NCBI GenBank assembly: GCA_902774925.1
Contig: CACYKE010000057.1
Location: 1-45,690, forward strand
Source of the DNA: an uncultured Prevotellaceae bacterium
GTDB taxonomy: Bacteria; Bacteroidota; Bacteroidia; Bacteroidales; Bacteroidaceae
Direction: 5' to 3'
DNA: 45,690 bases
Below are positions 24,027 through 32,782 of the stretch, piece after piece. Position numbers and translations under genes: made by a program. How positions within the stretch are numbered: the first letter of the stretch is position 1; every line of letters begins with the position of its first letter. The notes under the pieces were generated by a model that did no database searches, was not told the DNA's origin, and worked only from the letters and a program-made list of their open reading frames with translations.

Positions 24027-25781
24027 TTATTGTTCTCTCTTTAATTTCTGCTCAACATAATTTATAAACGCCTGATTCACCAATTTGTTGCCTCCAGGCG
24101 TGGGGTAATGACCCGTAAAGTACCAGTCGCCCGGATGGTTGGGGCATGCCTCGTGCAGTCCCTCGATGCTTTGGAACACCAGTTCGATGGGTGCCTGCAT
24201 ATCGGCAGGACGTAGCATCTCGACGATTTTCTGATTGATCTCGTCGACGGTAAAAGGCTCATAGACGGCGCGCACACAGTTCTGCATCTCTTTTTTCGGT
24301 TTTGCCAACTCTTGCTTGCAGGCCAAGTAGGTGTCGTTGACCAACTGCCACAAGCCGCGCTCCTCGATGAGTGCCATCGTGGCGCGGAAGGCACAGAACT
24401 CCTCCAGACGCGCCATATCAATGCCGTAGTAGTCGGGATAGCGTATCTGCGGTGACGAACTGACCATCACAATCTTCTTGGGGTGCAGACGGTCGAGAAT
24501 CTTGAAGATGCTCTCTCTTAACGTCGTACCGCGAACGATGCTATCGTCGATGATGACGAGGTTGTCCTCATAGGGTCTGAGTGAACCGTAACTGATGTCA
24601 TAAACGTGGGCGGCGAGGTCGTTACGCTCGCTGTTGTCAGCAATGAATGTGCGCATCTTGATATCCTTCCAGACTACCTTCTCCGTACGGACGTTGTGAC
24701 CTTGCTGGCGGAAGCCGTCGGTCATGCCGTAGTAGGCGACCTCAGCGGTGTTGGGGATATACGAGAAGACCGTATTGGCGACGTCGCCATCAATGGCTTT
24801 GAGGATGGTTGGCGTCAGTTGCTCACCCAATCGTTTGCGCTCCTGATAGATGTCACGATCGGAACCGCGACTGAAGTAGATGCGCTCGAAGCTGCAGGCT
24901 GACAGCTGTTGGGCGGGCATAATCTGTTCCAAATGGCTCTCACCGTTTTTGCGGACGATAAGCGCCTGACCAGGATTCAACTCACGGATGTCCTCGGCTT
25001 GCAAATCGAAGGTGGTCTGCAACACAGGGCGCTCGCTGGCCAGCGCGATAATCTCGTCGTCCTGATACCAGAACGCAGGACGTATGCCCCACGGGTCGCG
25101 CACGCTGAACATCTCACCAGAGCCCGTCAAACCGCACATCACGTAGCCACCGTCGTAGTGCTTCATGGTCGAACGAAGCACGTTGGCCATTTCCACATTA
25201 TTATCGATGTAGTCGGTGATGGCGGTACCCTCAAGTCCCTGTTCCTTGGCCTCCTGAAACAGGCGTTCCACCTCGCGGTCCAGACGGTGCCCCATCAGCT
25301 CCAGTGTGATGTACGAGTCGCCATAGATGCGCGGCGACTGGCCTTGTTGGGTCAGGAACTGAAAGACCTCGTCGATATTGGTCATATTGAAATTGCCGCA
25401 CAGACAGAGGTTCTTAGCGCGCCAGTTATTACGGCGCAGGAAAGGATGTACGAACGTCAGTCCGCTCTTGCCTGTCGTAGAATAGCGCAGATGACCCATC
25501 AGCAGCTCGCCCTTCATCTTCTCGGTCACCCTCGAAAAAATCTCGGTAATAGCGTCCTTGCCCTCAGCCTTTTCGCGGAACATATACTCTGTGCCTGGCT
25601 CGTTCTTCAGACTGACAGAGGCGATACCGGCACCCTCTTGTCCGCGGTTGTGCTGCTTCTCCATCATCAGATACAGCTTGTTGAAACCATAGGCCCACGT
25701 ACCGTATTTTTTTTCGTAGTAGTCCAGCGGCTTCAACAGGCGAATCATCGCCACACCACACTCATGCTTCAGTTGTTCCAT
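24027..25781 (-). CDS. Amidophosphoribosyltransferase-like protein with C-terminal extension
   Basis: A 584-aa PurF-type enzyme, which transfers glutamine ammonia to PRPP as the first step of purine synthesis. The N-terminal nucleophile is the Cys of MEQLKHECGVAMI, exposed if the first seven residues are removed. MEKQHNRGQEGAGIAS, LMGHLRYSTTG and CGNFNMTN form the glutaminase site. The PRPP site is VIIDDSIVRGTTLRES. The protein is about 100 residues longer than ordinary PurF, with a C-terminal tail (EPFTVDEINQKIVEML ... HYPTPGGNKLVNQ). This long form is, from memory, a Bacteroidetes type that exists beside a standard PurF, so its exact role is uncertain. Confidence 0.87.
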   Translation of the reverse strand: MEQLKHECGVAMIRLLKPLDYYEKKYGTWAYGFNKLYLMMEKQHNRGQEGAGIASVSLKNEPGTEYMFREKAEGKDAITEIFSRVTEKMKGELLMGHLRYSTTGKSGLTFVHPFLRRNNWRAKNLCLCGNFNMTNIDEVFQFLTQQGQSPRIYGDSYITLELMGHRLDREVERLFQEAKEQGLEGTAITDYIDNNVEMANVLRSTMKHYDGGYVMCGLTGSGEMFSVRDPWGIRPAFWYQDDEIIALASERPVLQTTFDLQAEDIRELNPGQALIVRKNGESHLEQIMPAQQLSACSFERIYFSRGSDRDIYQERKRLGEQLTPTILKAIDGDVANTVFSYIPNTAEVAYYGMTDGFRQQGHNVRTEKVVWKDIKMRTFIADNSERNDLAAHVYDISYGSLRPYEDNLVIIDDSIVRGTTLRESIFKILDRLHPKKIVMVSSSPQIRYPDYYGIDMARLEEFCAFRATMALIEERGLWQLVNDTYLACKQELAKPKKEMQNCVRAVYEPFTVDEINQKIVEMLRPADMQAPIELVFQSIEGLHEACPNHPGDWYFTGHYPTPGGNKLVNQAFINYVEQKLKREQ

Positions 25782-25782
25782 T

Positions 25783-25803
25783 AATTGTCAATTATCAATT
25801 ATT
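25783..25803. repeat. 7-nt periodic array between pyrG and purF
   Basis: AATTGTC, AATTATC and AATTATT start at 25783, 25790 and 25797. The array makes up nearly the whole 17-nt gap and runs over the pyrG stop codon. The 19-nt stretch 25784-25802 also occurs, on the opposite strand, inside the histidine-kinase gene near 43320-43339. Confidence 0.75.
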
Positions 25804-27397
25804 TAACGCAAGCCTTAACAAAGTCCATAAACAGCGGATGCGGATGCAGCACTGTCGAAGAGTACTCCGGGTGGAACTGCGCACCGATATACCAGCGCTT
25901 TTCCGGTATCTCTACTATCTCGACGAGGTCGGCGGCAGGGTTGATGCCTACACACTTCATGCCAGCGGACTCGTATTCTTCCTTGTATTTATTGTTGAAC
26001 TCATAACGATGGCGGTGTCTCTCACGAATAGTCGTAGCTTTTCCATAGGCCTCCGCAACACGACTGCCTGCGGTGAGCTCACAATCGTAGGCACCCAATC
26101 GCATAGTACCGCCCATCTGCGTAATGTTTTTCTGCTCCTCCATGATGTCGATGACATTATGAGGCGTGTTAGGATTCATCTCGGCACTATTGGCATCCTT
26201 ATATCCCAGCACATTGCGGGCAAACTCAATGACCATCATCTGCATACCCAGACAGATGCCGAAGGTGGGAATGTCATGCGTACGAGTGTACTCAGCAGCG
26301 ATAATCTTTCCCTCAATACCGCGCTGTCCGAAGCCTGGACAGATGACGATGCCTGCCATACCCTCCAGCTGTGTGGCGACGTTGTCCGTCGTCAGTTGTT
26401 CGCTATTCACGAAATGAATCTTTGCCTTCACATCGTTGTAGATGCCTGCCAAGTTCAGGCTCTCGCGGATGCTCTTGTAGGCATCCTGCAGGTCGTACTT
26501 ACCCACCAGACCGATGTGTACCTCGCGCTTGGCGTTGCGCTGCTTGTCCAGGAAGTCGTGCCATGGTTTCATGGCAGGCGTCTCACCAACAGGAATACCA
26601 ATCTTGCGCATGATGGCGGCGTCGAGCCCCTGCTTCTGCATGCTGACAGGCACCTCGTAGATGCTGGGCATATCCTCGCTCTGCACCACGCATTCCAGGT
26701 CGACATTACAGAAAGATGCCACCTTCAGGCGTATAGCGTCGCTGAGGTGGCGTTCGGTTCTGAGGACGAGGATGTCGGGCTGAATACCCATGCCCTGCAG
26801 TTCCTTCACGCTGTGCTGCGTAGGTTTCGTTTTCAGCTCTTCTGCCGCTTTCAGATAAGGGACGTACGTCAGATGCACACACACGGCGTCGCGCCCCAGC
26901 TGCCAGCGCAACTGTCGGATGGCCTCCATAAACGGTGCACTCTCGATGTCACCAATGGTACCACCCACTTCGGTGATGACGAAGTCTAACTGCTCGTCCT
27001 TTTCCTCTTCACGCAGCATCCTGCGCTTAATCTCATCGGTGATGTGCGGCACTACCTGGATCGTCTTACCCAGGTAGTCGCCGTGGCGCTCACGGTCGAT
27101 GACGGTCTTGTAGATGCGCCCTGTCGTTATAGAGTTGTTTCGTGTTGTGTGTATACCTGTAAAACGCTCGTAGTGTCCCAAGTCCAAATCGGTCTCGAAA
27201 CCATCCTCCGTCACGTAGCACTCACCATGCTCGTAGGGATTCAGCGTACCTGGGTCGATGTTGATGTAGGGGTCGAACTTCTGGATGGTTACCTTGTAAC
27301 CGCGAGCCTGTAGGAGTTTTCCGATTGAGGCGGAGATAATACCCTTTCCTAACGAGGAAACGACACCGCCTGTGACAAAAATATACTTCGTATCCAT
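25799..27397 (-). CDS. pyrG: CTP synthase
   Basis: A 532-aa enzyme making CTP from UTP, ATP and glutamine. The synthetase domain starts KYIFVTGGVVSSLGKGIISAS with the P-loop, followed by YINIDPGTLNPYEHGE and TEVGGTIGDIES. The glutaminase domain has the nucleophile in GICLGMQMMVIEFAR near 380 and QFHPEYSS near 515 with His and Glu. It is the first gene of the pyrG-purF-carA-carB operon and has a -7 element at 27423-27430, which gives a leader of about 20 nt. Confidence 0.96.
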   Translation of the reverse strand: MDTKYIFVTGGVVSSLGKGIISASIGKLLQARGYKVTIQKFDPYINIDPGTLNPYEHGECYVTEDGFETDLDLGHYERFTGIHTTRNNSITTGRIYKTVIDRERHGDYLGKTIQVVPHITDEIKRRMLREEEKDEQLDFVITEVGGTIGDIESAPFMEAIRQLRWQLGRDAVCVHLTYVPYLKAAEELKTKPTQHSVKELQGMGIQPDILVLRTERHLSDAIRLKVASFCNVDLECVVQSEDMPSIYEVPVSMQKQGLDAAIMRKIGIPVGETPAMKPWHDFLDKQRNAKREVHIGLVGKYDLQDAYKSIRESLNLAGIYNDVKAKIHFVNSEQLTTDNVATQLEGMAGIVICPGFGQRGIEGKIIAAEYTRTHDIPTFGICLGMQMMVIEFARNVLGYKDANSAEMNPNTPHNVIDIMEEQKNITQMGGTMRLGAYDCELTAGSRVAEAYGKATTIRERHRHRYEFNNKYKEEYESAGMKCVGINPAADLVEIVEIPEKRWYIGAQFHPEYSSTVLHPHPLFMDFVKACVK

Positions 27398-27422
27398 AAA
27401 AACAAATGTATTTTATGGACTG

Positions 27423-27430
27423 CAAAATTA
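27423..27430 (-). promoter_or_regulatory. -7 element of the pyrG-purF-carAB operon
   Basis: CAAAATTA on the minus strand reads TAATTTTG. It lies 25 nt upstream of the pyrG ATG. The remaining stretch 27431-27575 is A+T-rich and shows no gene. Confidence 0.6.
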
Positions 27431-27575
27431 CTGTTCGCGTGCGTAAGGAATATCGATTGTTAAAAACACACTCAACTATCAATATGTAAAGTTTGCATAC
27501 ATATTATCCCTCGTTTTCCTAACAAATTGTATCATTTCTCTGTCATTTCGTTACAAATCGTCAGAAAACAACATA

Positions 27576-27610
27576 AAAATCCCTTCTTCCATTTCAGATT
27601 GGAAGAAGGG
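27576..27610 (-). terminator. Intrinsic terminator of the glnK-amtB-torF operon
   Basis: Arms CCCTTCTTCCA (27581-27591) and TGGAAGAAGGG (27600-27610) form a perfect 11-bp stem with an 8-nt loop. On the minus strand it is followed by a short T run (complement of 27576-27579). It lies 24 nt after the torF-type stop. Confidence 0.8.
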
Positions 27611-27633
27611 ACTCAATTCCTGGTTCAGATATA

Positions 27634-28344
27634 TTATGGATGCAGCGTTAAACCCAAAACCAGGTAGGCATTTTGTGTGCAGGGATTCGCGGAAAGTTCA
27701 GCGAAGACGGGAACGGAGAACGTATCGGTAATCTTGATGTCCTTCGACGCCTTCAGTGCGACATTGGTGACAGAGAAACCGCTGGTCCACTCATTATAGA
27801 AGTCTGTGGCATAAGGGACGACACCCGCTGTAGCAGTCCAGTCGACTGTGGCAAGCTTAAATGGGACAATAGCTTCGAAATAACTGCTATAGGCGCGCTT
27901 GCCGTCCTTGTTTATGCCATCGTTGCCTGCGAAGTTTGTATACCATTGGAGCGAAGCGAAGCCGAAATCATAACCGATATTTGCCTCGAAAACGTGGTTG
28001 GTACTGTGAGCTTCGTACTTCAGATAGCGGTTTTCGGGATCGAGACCGGCATTGAACCAATAGTCGGTAATACCAATATTGAATCCCTTTATCGTATAAG
28101 CCAGCGTCAGGTCCAACTCCTTCGTGTCGTCAGCATTGGCGATGCCGTAACTACCCCAAGCCGAGAGCGATAGGCCTTTGTAGGCTATGCCGAGTGTCGG
28201 TTGAATGGCTGCGTTACCCAAATCCTGACCACGCCAGATATACTGACTTACGATATCTCCACTAATCGTTGTTTCAATCTCATCCTGCGCAAAGGCGGTC
28301 ATACTCATGACCAGGCCCATTGCAAATAAAACAATCTTTTTCAT
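27634..28344 (-). CDS. TorF family putative porin (Gcw_chp beta-barrel)
   Basis: A 236-aa outer-membrane protein with a signal peptide (MKKIVLFAMGLVMSMTAFA|QD). The mature part is made of alternating beta strands rich in aromatic residues: ISGDIVSQYIWRGQDLG, GLSLSAWGSYGIA, LDLTLAYTIKGFNIGITDYWF, FEANIGYDFGFASLQWYTNF, AYLVLGLTL. The SGDIVSQYIWRG opening is typical of the Gcw_chp/TorF family, which often lies beside ammonium transporters. Last gene of glnK-amtB-torF, it may be an outer-membrane channel for ammonium or small nitrogen compounds; this is inferred from position. Confidence 0.82.
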   Translation of the reverse strand: MKKIVLFAMGLVMSMTAFAQDEIETTISGDIVSQYIWRGQDLGNAAIQPTLGIAYKGLSLSAWGSYGIANADDTKELDLTLAYTIKGFNIGITDYWFNAGLDPENRYLKYEAHSTNHVFEANIGYDFGFASLQWYTNFAGNDGINKDGKRAYSSYFEAIVPFKLATVDWTATAGVVPYATDFYNEWTSGFSVTNVALKASKDIKITDTFSVPVFAELSANPCTQNAYLVLGLTLHP

Positions 28345-28393
28345 AATCTTACCTTTTACTTTTTTACCTTTACCAATAAGACGAATCGTCTAA

Positions 28394-29650
28394 TTAATTG
28401 TAACATGCCTCTCCGTGTTCGTAGATATCGAGACCTTCCTCTTCAATGCGCTTGTCGACGCGCAGACCATGCAGTTTCTTGATGCTGTAGAATAGGGCGA
28501 ATCCGCAGGCAGCAGCCCAAAGGTCGATGACGAGGACGCCAAAGCACTCAGCACCGAAGAATCCCCAGCCGTGACCGTAGAACGCACCGTTCGAAGTTGA
28601 CAGCAGACCTGTCATCAGCGTACCTAAGATACCACATACACCATGTACAGAGCTGGCACCCACAGGATCGTCGATGTGCAGCACGTGGTCGATAAACTCG
28701 ATGGCAAATACCAATACCAGACCGCATACGAGACCGATAATCACAGCACCCACAGGCGATACGAGGTCACAACCAGCCGTAATACCCACGAGACCAGCCA
28801 GCACACCGTTCAGTGTCAGAGAAAGTGAGGGCTTACCATACTTGATATAGGTGAGGAACATTGTGGCCACACCACCGGCAGCAGCAGCAAGGTTGGTGGT
28901 CAGGAACACGTGAGAGATGGCGATGCGGTTCACTTCACCGCTAGCAGCCAACTGCGAACCTGGGTTGAAACCAAACCATCCCAGCCAAAGAATAAAGACA
29001 CCCAAAGCGGCCATCGTCAGGTTGTGACCAGGAATAGCGCGGCTCTTGCCGTTCTTGTCGTATTTTCCGATACGGGGACCCAGTGCCAGCGCACCAATCA
29101 GGGCCAGTACACCACCCACACTATGCACAATAGCAGAACCTGCGAAATCGTGGAACACATCGCCAAAGGTTGACATCATAAAACCGTCGGCAGCGTCGTT
29201 GCAGAGCCAACCACCGCCCCAAGTCCAGTGACCCTCGACGGGGTAGATGATCAGCGAGATGACGGCGCTATAAATCAGATACATCGAGAACTTCGTGCGC
29301 TCAGCCATAGCACCACTAACGATGGTGGCAGCAGTGGCACAGAAGACGGTCTCGAAAATCAAGAAGCCCTCAACGGGTAGGTCGCTCTCGTAGAAACTCA
29401 GGTCGCCCCAGTTGGGTGCACCGATGAAACCTCCGAGCACATCGCTTCCAAACATAAAGCCGAAGCCGAGGAAAAAGAACAACAACGAGCCGAACATGAA
29501 GTCGACAAAGTTCTTCATCAGGATGTTCGCCGTGTTCTTACTACGCGTAAAACCAGCCTCACACAGCGCAAAGCCCGGCTGCATCCAGAAAACCAACATG
29601 GCTGCCAATAGCATCCATACAGTATCGAGTGATAATCCAATTTCGTTCAT
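28394..29650 (-). CDS. amtB: Ammonium transporter Amt
   Basis: A 418-aa inner-membrane Amt/MEP/Rh channel with eleven expected helices. It starts MNEIGLSLDTVWMLLAAMLV and has no cleavable signal. The two pore histidines are in DFAGSAIVHSVGGVLAL near 155-165 and DDPVGASSVHGVCGILGTL near 310. The phenylalanine-gate and GERTK-type loop (SGAMAERTKFSMYL) are present. A P-II gene is upstream, separated only by a 7-nt array, which is the usual gene pairing for inhibition of Amt by P-II when nitrogen is plentiful. Confidence 0.95.
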   Translation of the reverse strand: MNEIGLSLDTVWMLLAAMLVFWMQPGFALCEAGFTRSKNTANILMKNFVDFMFGSLLFFFLGFGFMFGSDVLGGFIGAPNWGDLSFYESDLPVEGFLIFETVFCATAATIVSGAMAERTKFSMYLIYSAVISLIIYPVEGHWTWGGGWLCNDAADGFMMSTFGDVFHDFAGSAIVHSVGGVLALIGALALGPRIGKYDKNGKSRAIPGHNLTMAALGVFILWLGWFGFNPGSQLAASGEVNRIAISHVFLTTNLAAAAGGVATMFLTYIKYGKPSLSLTLNGVLAGLVGITAGCDLVSPVGAVIIGLVCGLVLVFAIEFIDHVLHIDDPVGASSVHGVCGILGTLMTGLLSTSNGAFYGHGWGFFGAECFGVLVIDLWAAACGFALFYSIKKLHGLRVDKRIEEEGLDIYEHGEACYN

Positions 29651-29679
29651 ATCCTAAATATTTTTGTGTTTGTTATCCT

Positions 29680-29721
29680 AATCATTATTCACTAATCACT
29701 ATTCACTGTTCAATGTTCACT
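29680..29721. repeat. 7-nt periodic array between glnK and amtB
   Basis: Six heptamers start at 29680, 29687, 29694, 29701, 29708 and 29715 (AATCATT, ATTCACT, AATCACT, ATTCACT, GTTCAAT, GTTCACT), exactly 42 nt. The right end includes the glnK stop codon (29717-29719). Confidence 0.85.
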
Positions 29722-30064
29722 TCTTATCCTTAAGAACAGTGTCACCGTGCTCACCCGTGCGGATGCTCCAGGTGTCGATCATGTCGCTCACGAAGATACG
29801 ACCATCGCCGACCTCACCCGTATGGGCTGTTTTCAGTATTACCTTCACTGTCGGCTCCACCAGCGGATCGCGACAAACGATGGTCAATGCCACACGCTCA
29901 ATCACGTCCGTAGAATACTGCACGCCACGATAGACCCTTTCCTGACGGCTCTGTCCGATGCCGTGTACGTTATGGTACTCAAACCAGTCGATGTCCGACG
30001 AGAGCAAAGCCTCCTTGACCTCTTCAAACTTGGTCTTCCTGATAATTGCTTCAATCTTTTTCAT
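29717..30064 (-). CDS. glnK: P-II family nitrogen regulator
   Basis: A 115-aa P-II signal protein that binds ATP/ADP and 2-oxoglutarate and gates Amt. It has MKKIEAIIRKTKFEEVKEAL, the T-loop NVHGIGQSRQERVYRGVQY, and TAHTGEVGDGRIFV with the ATP-binding B-loop, then IRTGEHGD. The T-loop is one residue shorter than that of E. coli GlnB up to the tyrosine equivalent to Tyr51 (here Tyr50), and lacks its KGHTEL sequence. Whether it is uridylylated is unclear. Adjacent amtB supports the name glnK. Confidence 0.92.
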   Translation of the reverse strand: MKKIEAIIRKTKFEEVKEALLSSDIDWFEYHNVHGIGQSRQERVYRGVQYSTDVIERVALTIVCRDPLVEPTVKVILKTAHTGEVGDGRIFVSDMIDTWSIRTGEHGDTVLKDKK

Positions 30065-30132
30065 ACCTTTTTACCTTATTAATTAATACTTACCCGTTTT
30101 GTTTGGGTTGACACTTTGTTTGTTTCACGGTG

Positions 30133-30140
30133 CAAAATTA
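30133..30140 (-). promoter_or_regulatory. -7 element of the glnK-amtB-torF operon
   Basis: CAAAATTA on the minus strand reads TAATTTTG, 69 nt upstream of the glnK start. I looked for a sigma-54 type GG/GC pair in this gap and saw none. Confidence 0.5.
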
Positions 30141-30342
30141 CGACATTTTGCAGTAAAATTTATAATTTTTCTTTCGTTTTGATTATTAAAACTACAATTA
30201 AATGACATATTGTAAAGTGTTTCGTGGTATTGGTTTCCATTTTGCTTACTTTTTGTCCTGAAAACCTGTTGTTTTGTTGCAAAGTGTCATATTTTACAAA
30301 ATTGTGTTCGAACACATGCATTTTTAAGGTTTACAAAATAAA
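30141..30342. other. A+T-rich intergenic stretch with a 14-bp palindrome
   Basis: This gap between the glnK promoter and the dapL terminator holds no plausible gene. It contains a perfect palindrome, TGTGTTCGAACACA (30303-30316), and two similar A+T-rich stretches, GACATATTGTAAAGTG near 30204 and AAAGTGTCATATTTTAC near 30282, that could be regulator sites. Any link to nitrogen control is unproven. Confidence 0.4.
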
Positions 30343-30370
30343 TCCGCGAAACCTATTATGGCTTCGCGGA
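30343..30370 (-). terminator. Intrinsic terminator of dapF-dapL
   Basis: TCCGCGAA (30343-30350) pairs with TTCGCGGA (30363-30370), and inner GG/CC pairs extend it. On the minus strand it is followed by TTTATTTTG. It lies 30 nt after the dapL stop. Confidence 0.8.
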
Positions 30371-30399
30371 ATGATTTTTAGATAACGGTGTGAATGGCG

Positions 30400-31635
30400 T
30401 CAAGCTTTACTCCATTTTTTGATGCGGTCAAGGGCCTCGTCGGTCTTCTCATGACTATTAAAGGCCGTAAAGCGCACATAGCCCTCACCTGAAGGACCGA
30501 AGCCGACACCTGGTGTACAGACGACATTTGCACCATAGAGCAGGGCCTCAAAGAACGACCACGAGTCCATACCTTCCGAGGTACGCATCCAAATATAGGG
30601 CGCGTTCTCACCACCATAACACTCATAGCCCAATGCACGCAGACGTTTCAGCATCCTTTGGGCGTTGTCCATATAATAGTCAATAGTTGCCTTGATCTGC
30701 TCCTTACCCTCTGGCGAATAGATGGCCTCAGCAGCTCGTTGCGAGATATAGCTCGTGCCGTTGAACTTCGTGCACTGGCGGCGCAACCACAATTGGTTCA
30801 ACGGGATACGTTCACCCTCGAACGTCGAAACGGTCACTTCCTTAGGTACGACAGTATAGCCACAACGCACACCTGTGAATCCTGCTGTCTTCGAGAACGA
30901 ATGGAACTCGACGGCACACTTCCTGGCACCGCGAATCTCGTAAATCGAACGTGGTATTTCCGGGTCGCGGATATAGGCCTGATAGGCGGCATCGTAGAGG
31001 ATGAGCGCATCGTTCTTCAACGCATAGTTCACCCACTTGCGCAGTTCCTGCTTGGTAATCACCGTACCCGTCGGATTGTTGGGGTAACACAGGTAGATGA
31101 CATCCACAGGGCGACCCTTCGGCAACTCAGGAATAAAACCATTCTCCGCGGTTGTCGGCAGATAGCGCACATTGGTCCAACGTCCGTCGCGGAATGTACC
31201 ACAACGGCCAATCATCACGTTCGAATCGATATAGACAGGATAGATAGGGTCGGTCACACCAATAAAGTTGTCCCAATGCAGCAACTCCTGAAAGTTACCC
31301 GTATCGCTCTTCGCACCATCGTTGATGAAAATCTCGTCGATACTGAGGTGTACACCACGTGTCAGGAAGTCGTTCTTCAGGATGGCCTCACGCAGGAAGT
31401 CGTAGCCCTGCTCAGGACCATAACCGCGGAAGCCCTTGATAGTACCCATCTCGTGGGCAGCCTTATGCATGGCCTCCACCACAGCAGGTGCCAATGGTTG
31501 CGTCACGTCGCCAATACCCAATGAAATGACATCGGCCTTGGGGTGCATCACCTTGAAGGCGTTCACCTTCTTGGCAATGTCAGCGAACAGGTAGTTGTTC
31601 TGCAGGTTCAGGAAATGAATGTTTACTAATGCCAT
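30400..31635 (-). CDS. dapL: LL-diaminopimelate aminotransferase
   Basis: A 411-aa class I/II PLP aminotransferase that makes LL-diaminopimelate from tetrahydrodipicolinate in one step, bypassing the acylated intermediates. Marks are VISLGIGDVTQPLAPAVVEA, IKGFRGYGPEQGYDFLREAI, FINDGAKSDTGN, YPNNPTGTVI, and FHSFSKTAGFTGVRCGY with the PLP lysine near 250. The DapL-type GAKSD motif and the dapF neighbour separate it from other aminotransferases. It lies 11 nt after dapF in the same transcript and is followed by a terminator. Confidence 0.94.
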   Translation of the reverse strand: MALVNIHFLNLQNNYLFADIAKKVNAFKVMHPKADVISLGIGDVTQPLAPAVVEAMHKAAHEMGTIKGFRGYGPEQGYDFLREAILKNDFLTRGVHLSIDEIFINDGAKSDTGNFQELLHWDNFIGVTDPIYPVYIDSNVMIGRCGTFRDGRWTNVRYLPTTAENGFIPELPKGRPVDVIYLCYPNNPTGTVITKQELRKWVNYALKNDALILYDAAYQAYIRDPEIPRSIYEIRGARKCAVEFHSFSKTAGFTGVRCGYTVVPKEVTVSTFEGERIPLNQLWLRRQCTKFNGTSYISQRAAEAIYSPEGKEQIKATIDYYMDNAQRMLKRLRALGYECYGGENAPYIWMRTSEGMDSWSFFEALLYGANVVCTPGVGFGPSGEGYVRFTAFNSHEKTDEALDRIKKWSKA

Positions 31636-31646
31636 ATTTATTCTTT

Positions 31647-32483
31647 TTATATTTCTATCTCGCCATCAAACACAAACTCAGCAGGACCGGTCATGTAGAC
31701 GTGGTTGTCCGACTCACGCCACTCGATGCTCAGCGTACCTCCATCCATCACGATGTCGCTTTTGCGTCCTGCCTTGTCCTTCAGTGCCGCAGCAACAGCC
31801 GTTGCACAAGCACCCGTACCGCAGGCTTGCGTGATGCCGCTACCCCGTTCCCAAACGCGCGTTCTAATGGTTGTGATGTCAGCAGGCGTGCGGTCAGCGG
31901 TTTTCCCGCTGACAATCTTTGCGAACTCTATATTACAGCGTTGTGGAAATGCCGGATGTTTTTCCAGCATCCGTCCCGTCTCGCCCACCTGATCGACATC
32001 ATCGGTAAAGATGACGTAATGCGGATTACCCATCGACACAAACGTACCCTTGTCCAGCACGCGATAGCCCATGAATTGCGACTCGTCTTCCAATACCGGC
32101 TCGCCCATGTCCACCGTCACGCTTTCCACCTTATTATTAATAATGTGTAACTTCAATGTCTTTACGCCCGACAGCGTCAGCAGACGGATTTCCGTTTTCG
32201 TCGTCAGTCCACGTTCATACAGGTACTTACCAATGCAACGGCTCGCATTGCCGCACATCATAGCCTCCGAACCATCCGCATTATAGATATGCATCGTATA
32301 GTCGGCCTCAGGCACAGGACTCTTGCCTATCAGCACCAGTCCGTCAGAACCGATGCCCTTGTAGCGGTCACTCCATCGGACGGCGGCCTCTTGAGGGTTC
32401 GGCACTTTCTGCTCCATCGTATTGACATAGATGTAGTCGTTGCCGCAACCATGCATCTTCGTAAACCTGATTTTCTGTGCCAT
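31647..32483 (-). CDS. dapF: Diaminopimelate epimerase
   Basis: A 278-aa PLP-independent racemase that converts LL- to meso-diaminopimelate for lysine and peptidoglycan. The two catalytic cysteines are in [12 protein letters not shown] near 75 and [17 protein letters not shown] near 220. [11 protein letters not shown] opens the protein and GSDGLVLIG follows. It is the first gene of dapF-dapL and has a strong promoter at 32534-32564. Confidence 0.95.
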   Translation of the reverse strand: MAQKIRFTKMHGCGNDYIYVNTMEQKVPNPQEAAVRWSDRYKGIGSDGLVLIGKSPVPEADYTMHIYNADGSEAMMCGNASRCIGKYLYERGLTTKTEIRLLTLSGVKTLKLHIINNKVESVTVDMGEPVLEDESQFMGYRVLDKGTFVSMGNPHYVIFTDDVDQVGETGRMLEKHPAFPQRCNIEFAKIVSGKTADRTPADITTIRTRVWERGSGITQACGTGACATAVAAALKDKAGRKSDIVMDGGTLSIEWRESDNHVYMTGPAEFVFDGEIEI

Positions 32484-32533
32484 ATTGCTTACTATTTGGG
32501 TATTTTGCTATCCTTTTGCTACTTTTTCGGCTG

Positions 32534-32564
32534 CAAAGGTAAGCAAAAAGACAGAAACACCAAA
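32534..32564 (-). promoter_or_regulatory. Promoter of dapF-dapL
   Basis: On the minus strand TACCTTTG (complement of 32534-32541) is preceded by TTTG (complement of 32561-32564) at a 19-nt spacing, a full match to the Bacteroidetes promoter. The leader is about 45 nt. Confidence 0.75.
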
Positions 32565-32739
32565 GAAAAGCATAACTTTTTGTGCTTATATTTACCCAAA
32601 AAGTGTCATTTTGTAAAGAATTCAACTACTAATTCTGTCGTTTTGCTTACACCTTGCTATTTCGCCCCTTGTTTTATCGGCAAAGTGTCAGTATATGTTA
32701 ATTATCGTGTTTTTCTGCCGTTATTTCGCAAGAAATGAC

Positions 32740-32747
32740 TACCTTTG
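32740..32747 (+). promoter_or_regulatory. -7 element of the PIF1-like helicase gene
   Basis: TACCTTTG at 32740-32747 lies 35 nt before the ATG at 32783. It overlaps an in-frame ATG at 32735 and so excludes that codon as the start. Confidence 0.65.
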
Positions 32748-32782
32748 TGACAAAGTTATACCTAACAAGGTTAAAAACATAT

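Noticed and set aside
24909-25784. A 291-codon plus-strand frame opposite purF
   Set aside because: It lies entirely within the well-supported purF coding region and encodes a His-, Gln- and Leu-rich sequence typical of antisense frames.
28379-28391. Inverted repeat AGACGAATCGTCT as an amtB terminator
   Set aside because: The stem is only five pairs with a three-base loop and no T run follows on the minus strand, so it is too weak to call.
30065-30200. A sigma-54 promoter for glnK-amtB
   Set aside because: I found no correctly spaced GG and GC elements; a -7 element of the primary type is present instead.
32735-32782. ATG at 32735 as the start of the helicase
   Set aside because: The TACCTTTG promoter element lies downstream of it, so it would not be transcribed; 32783 fits.
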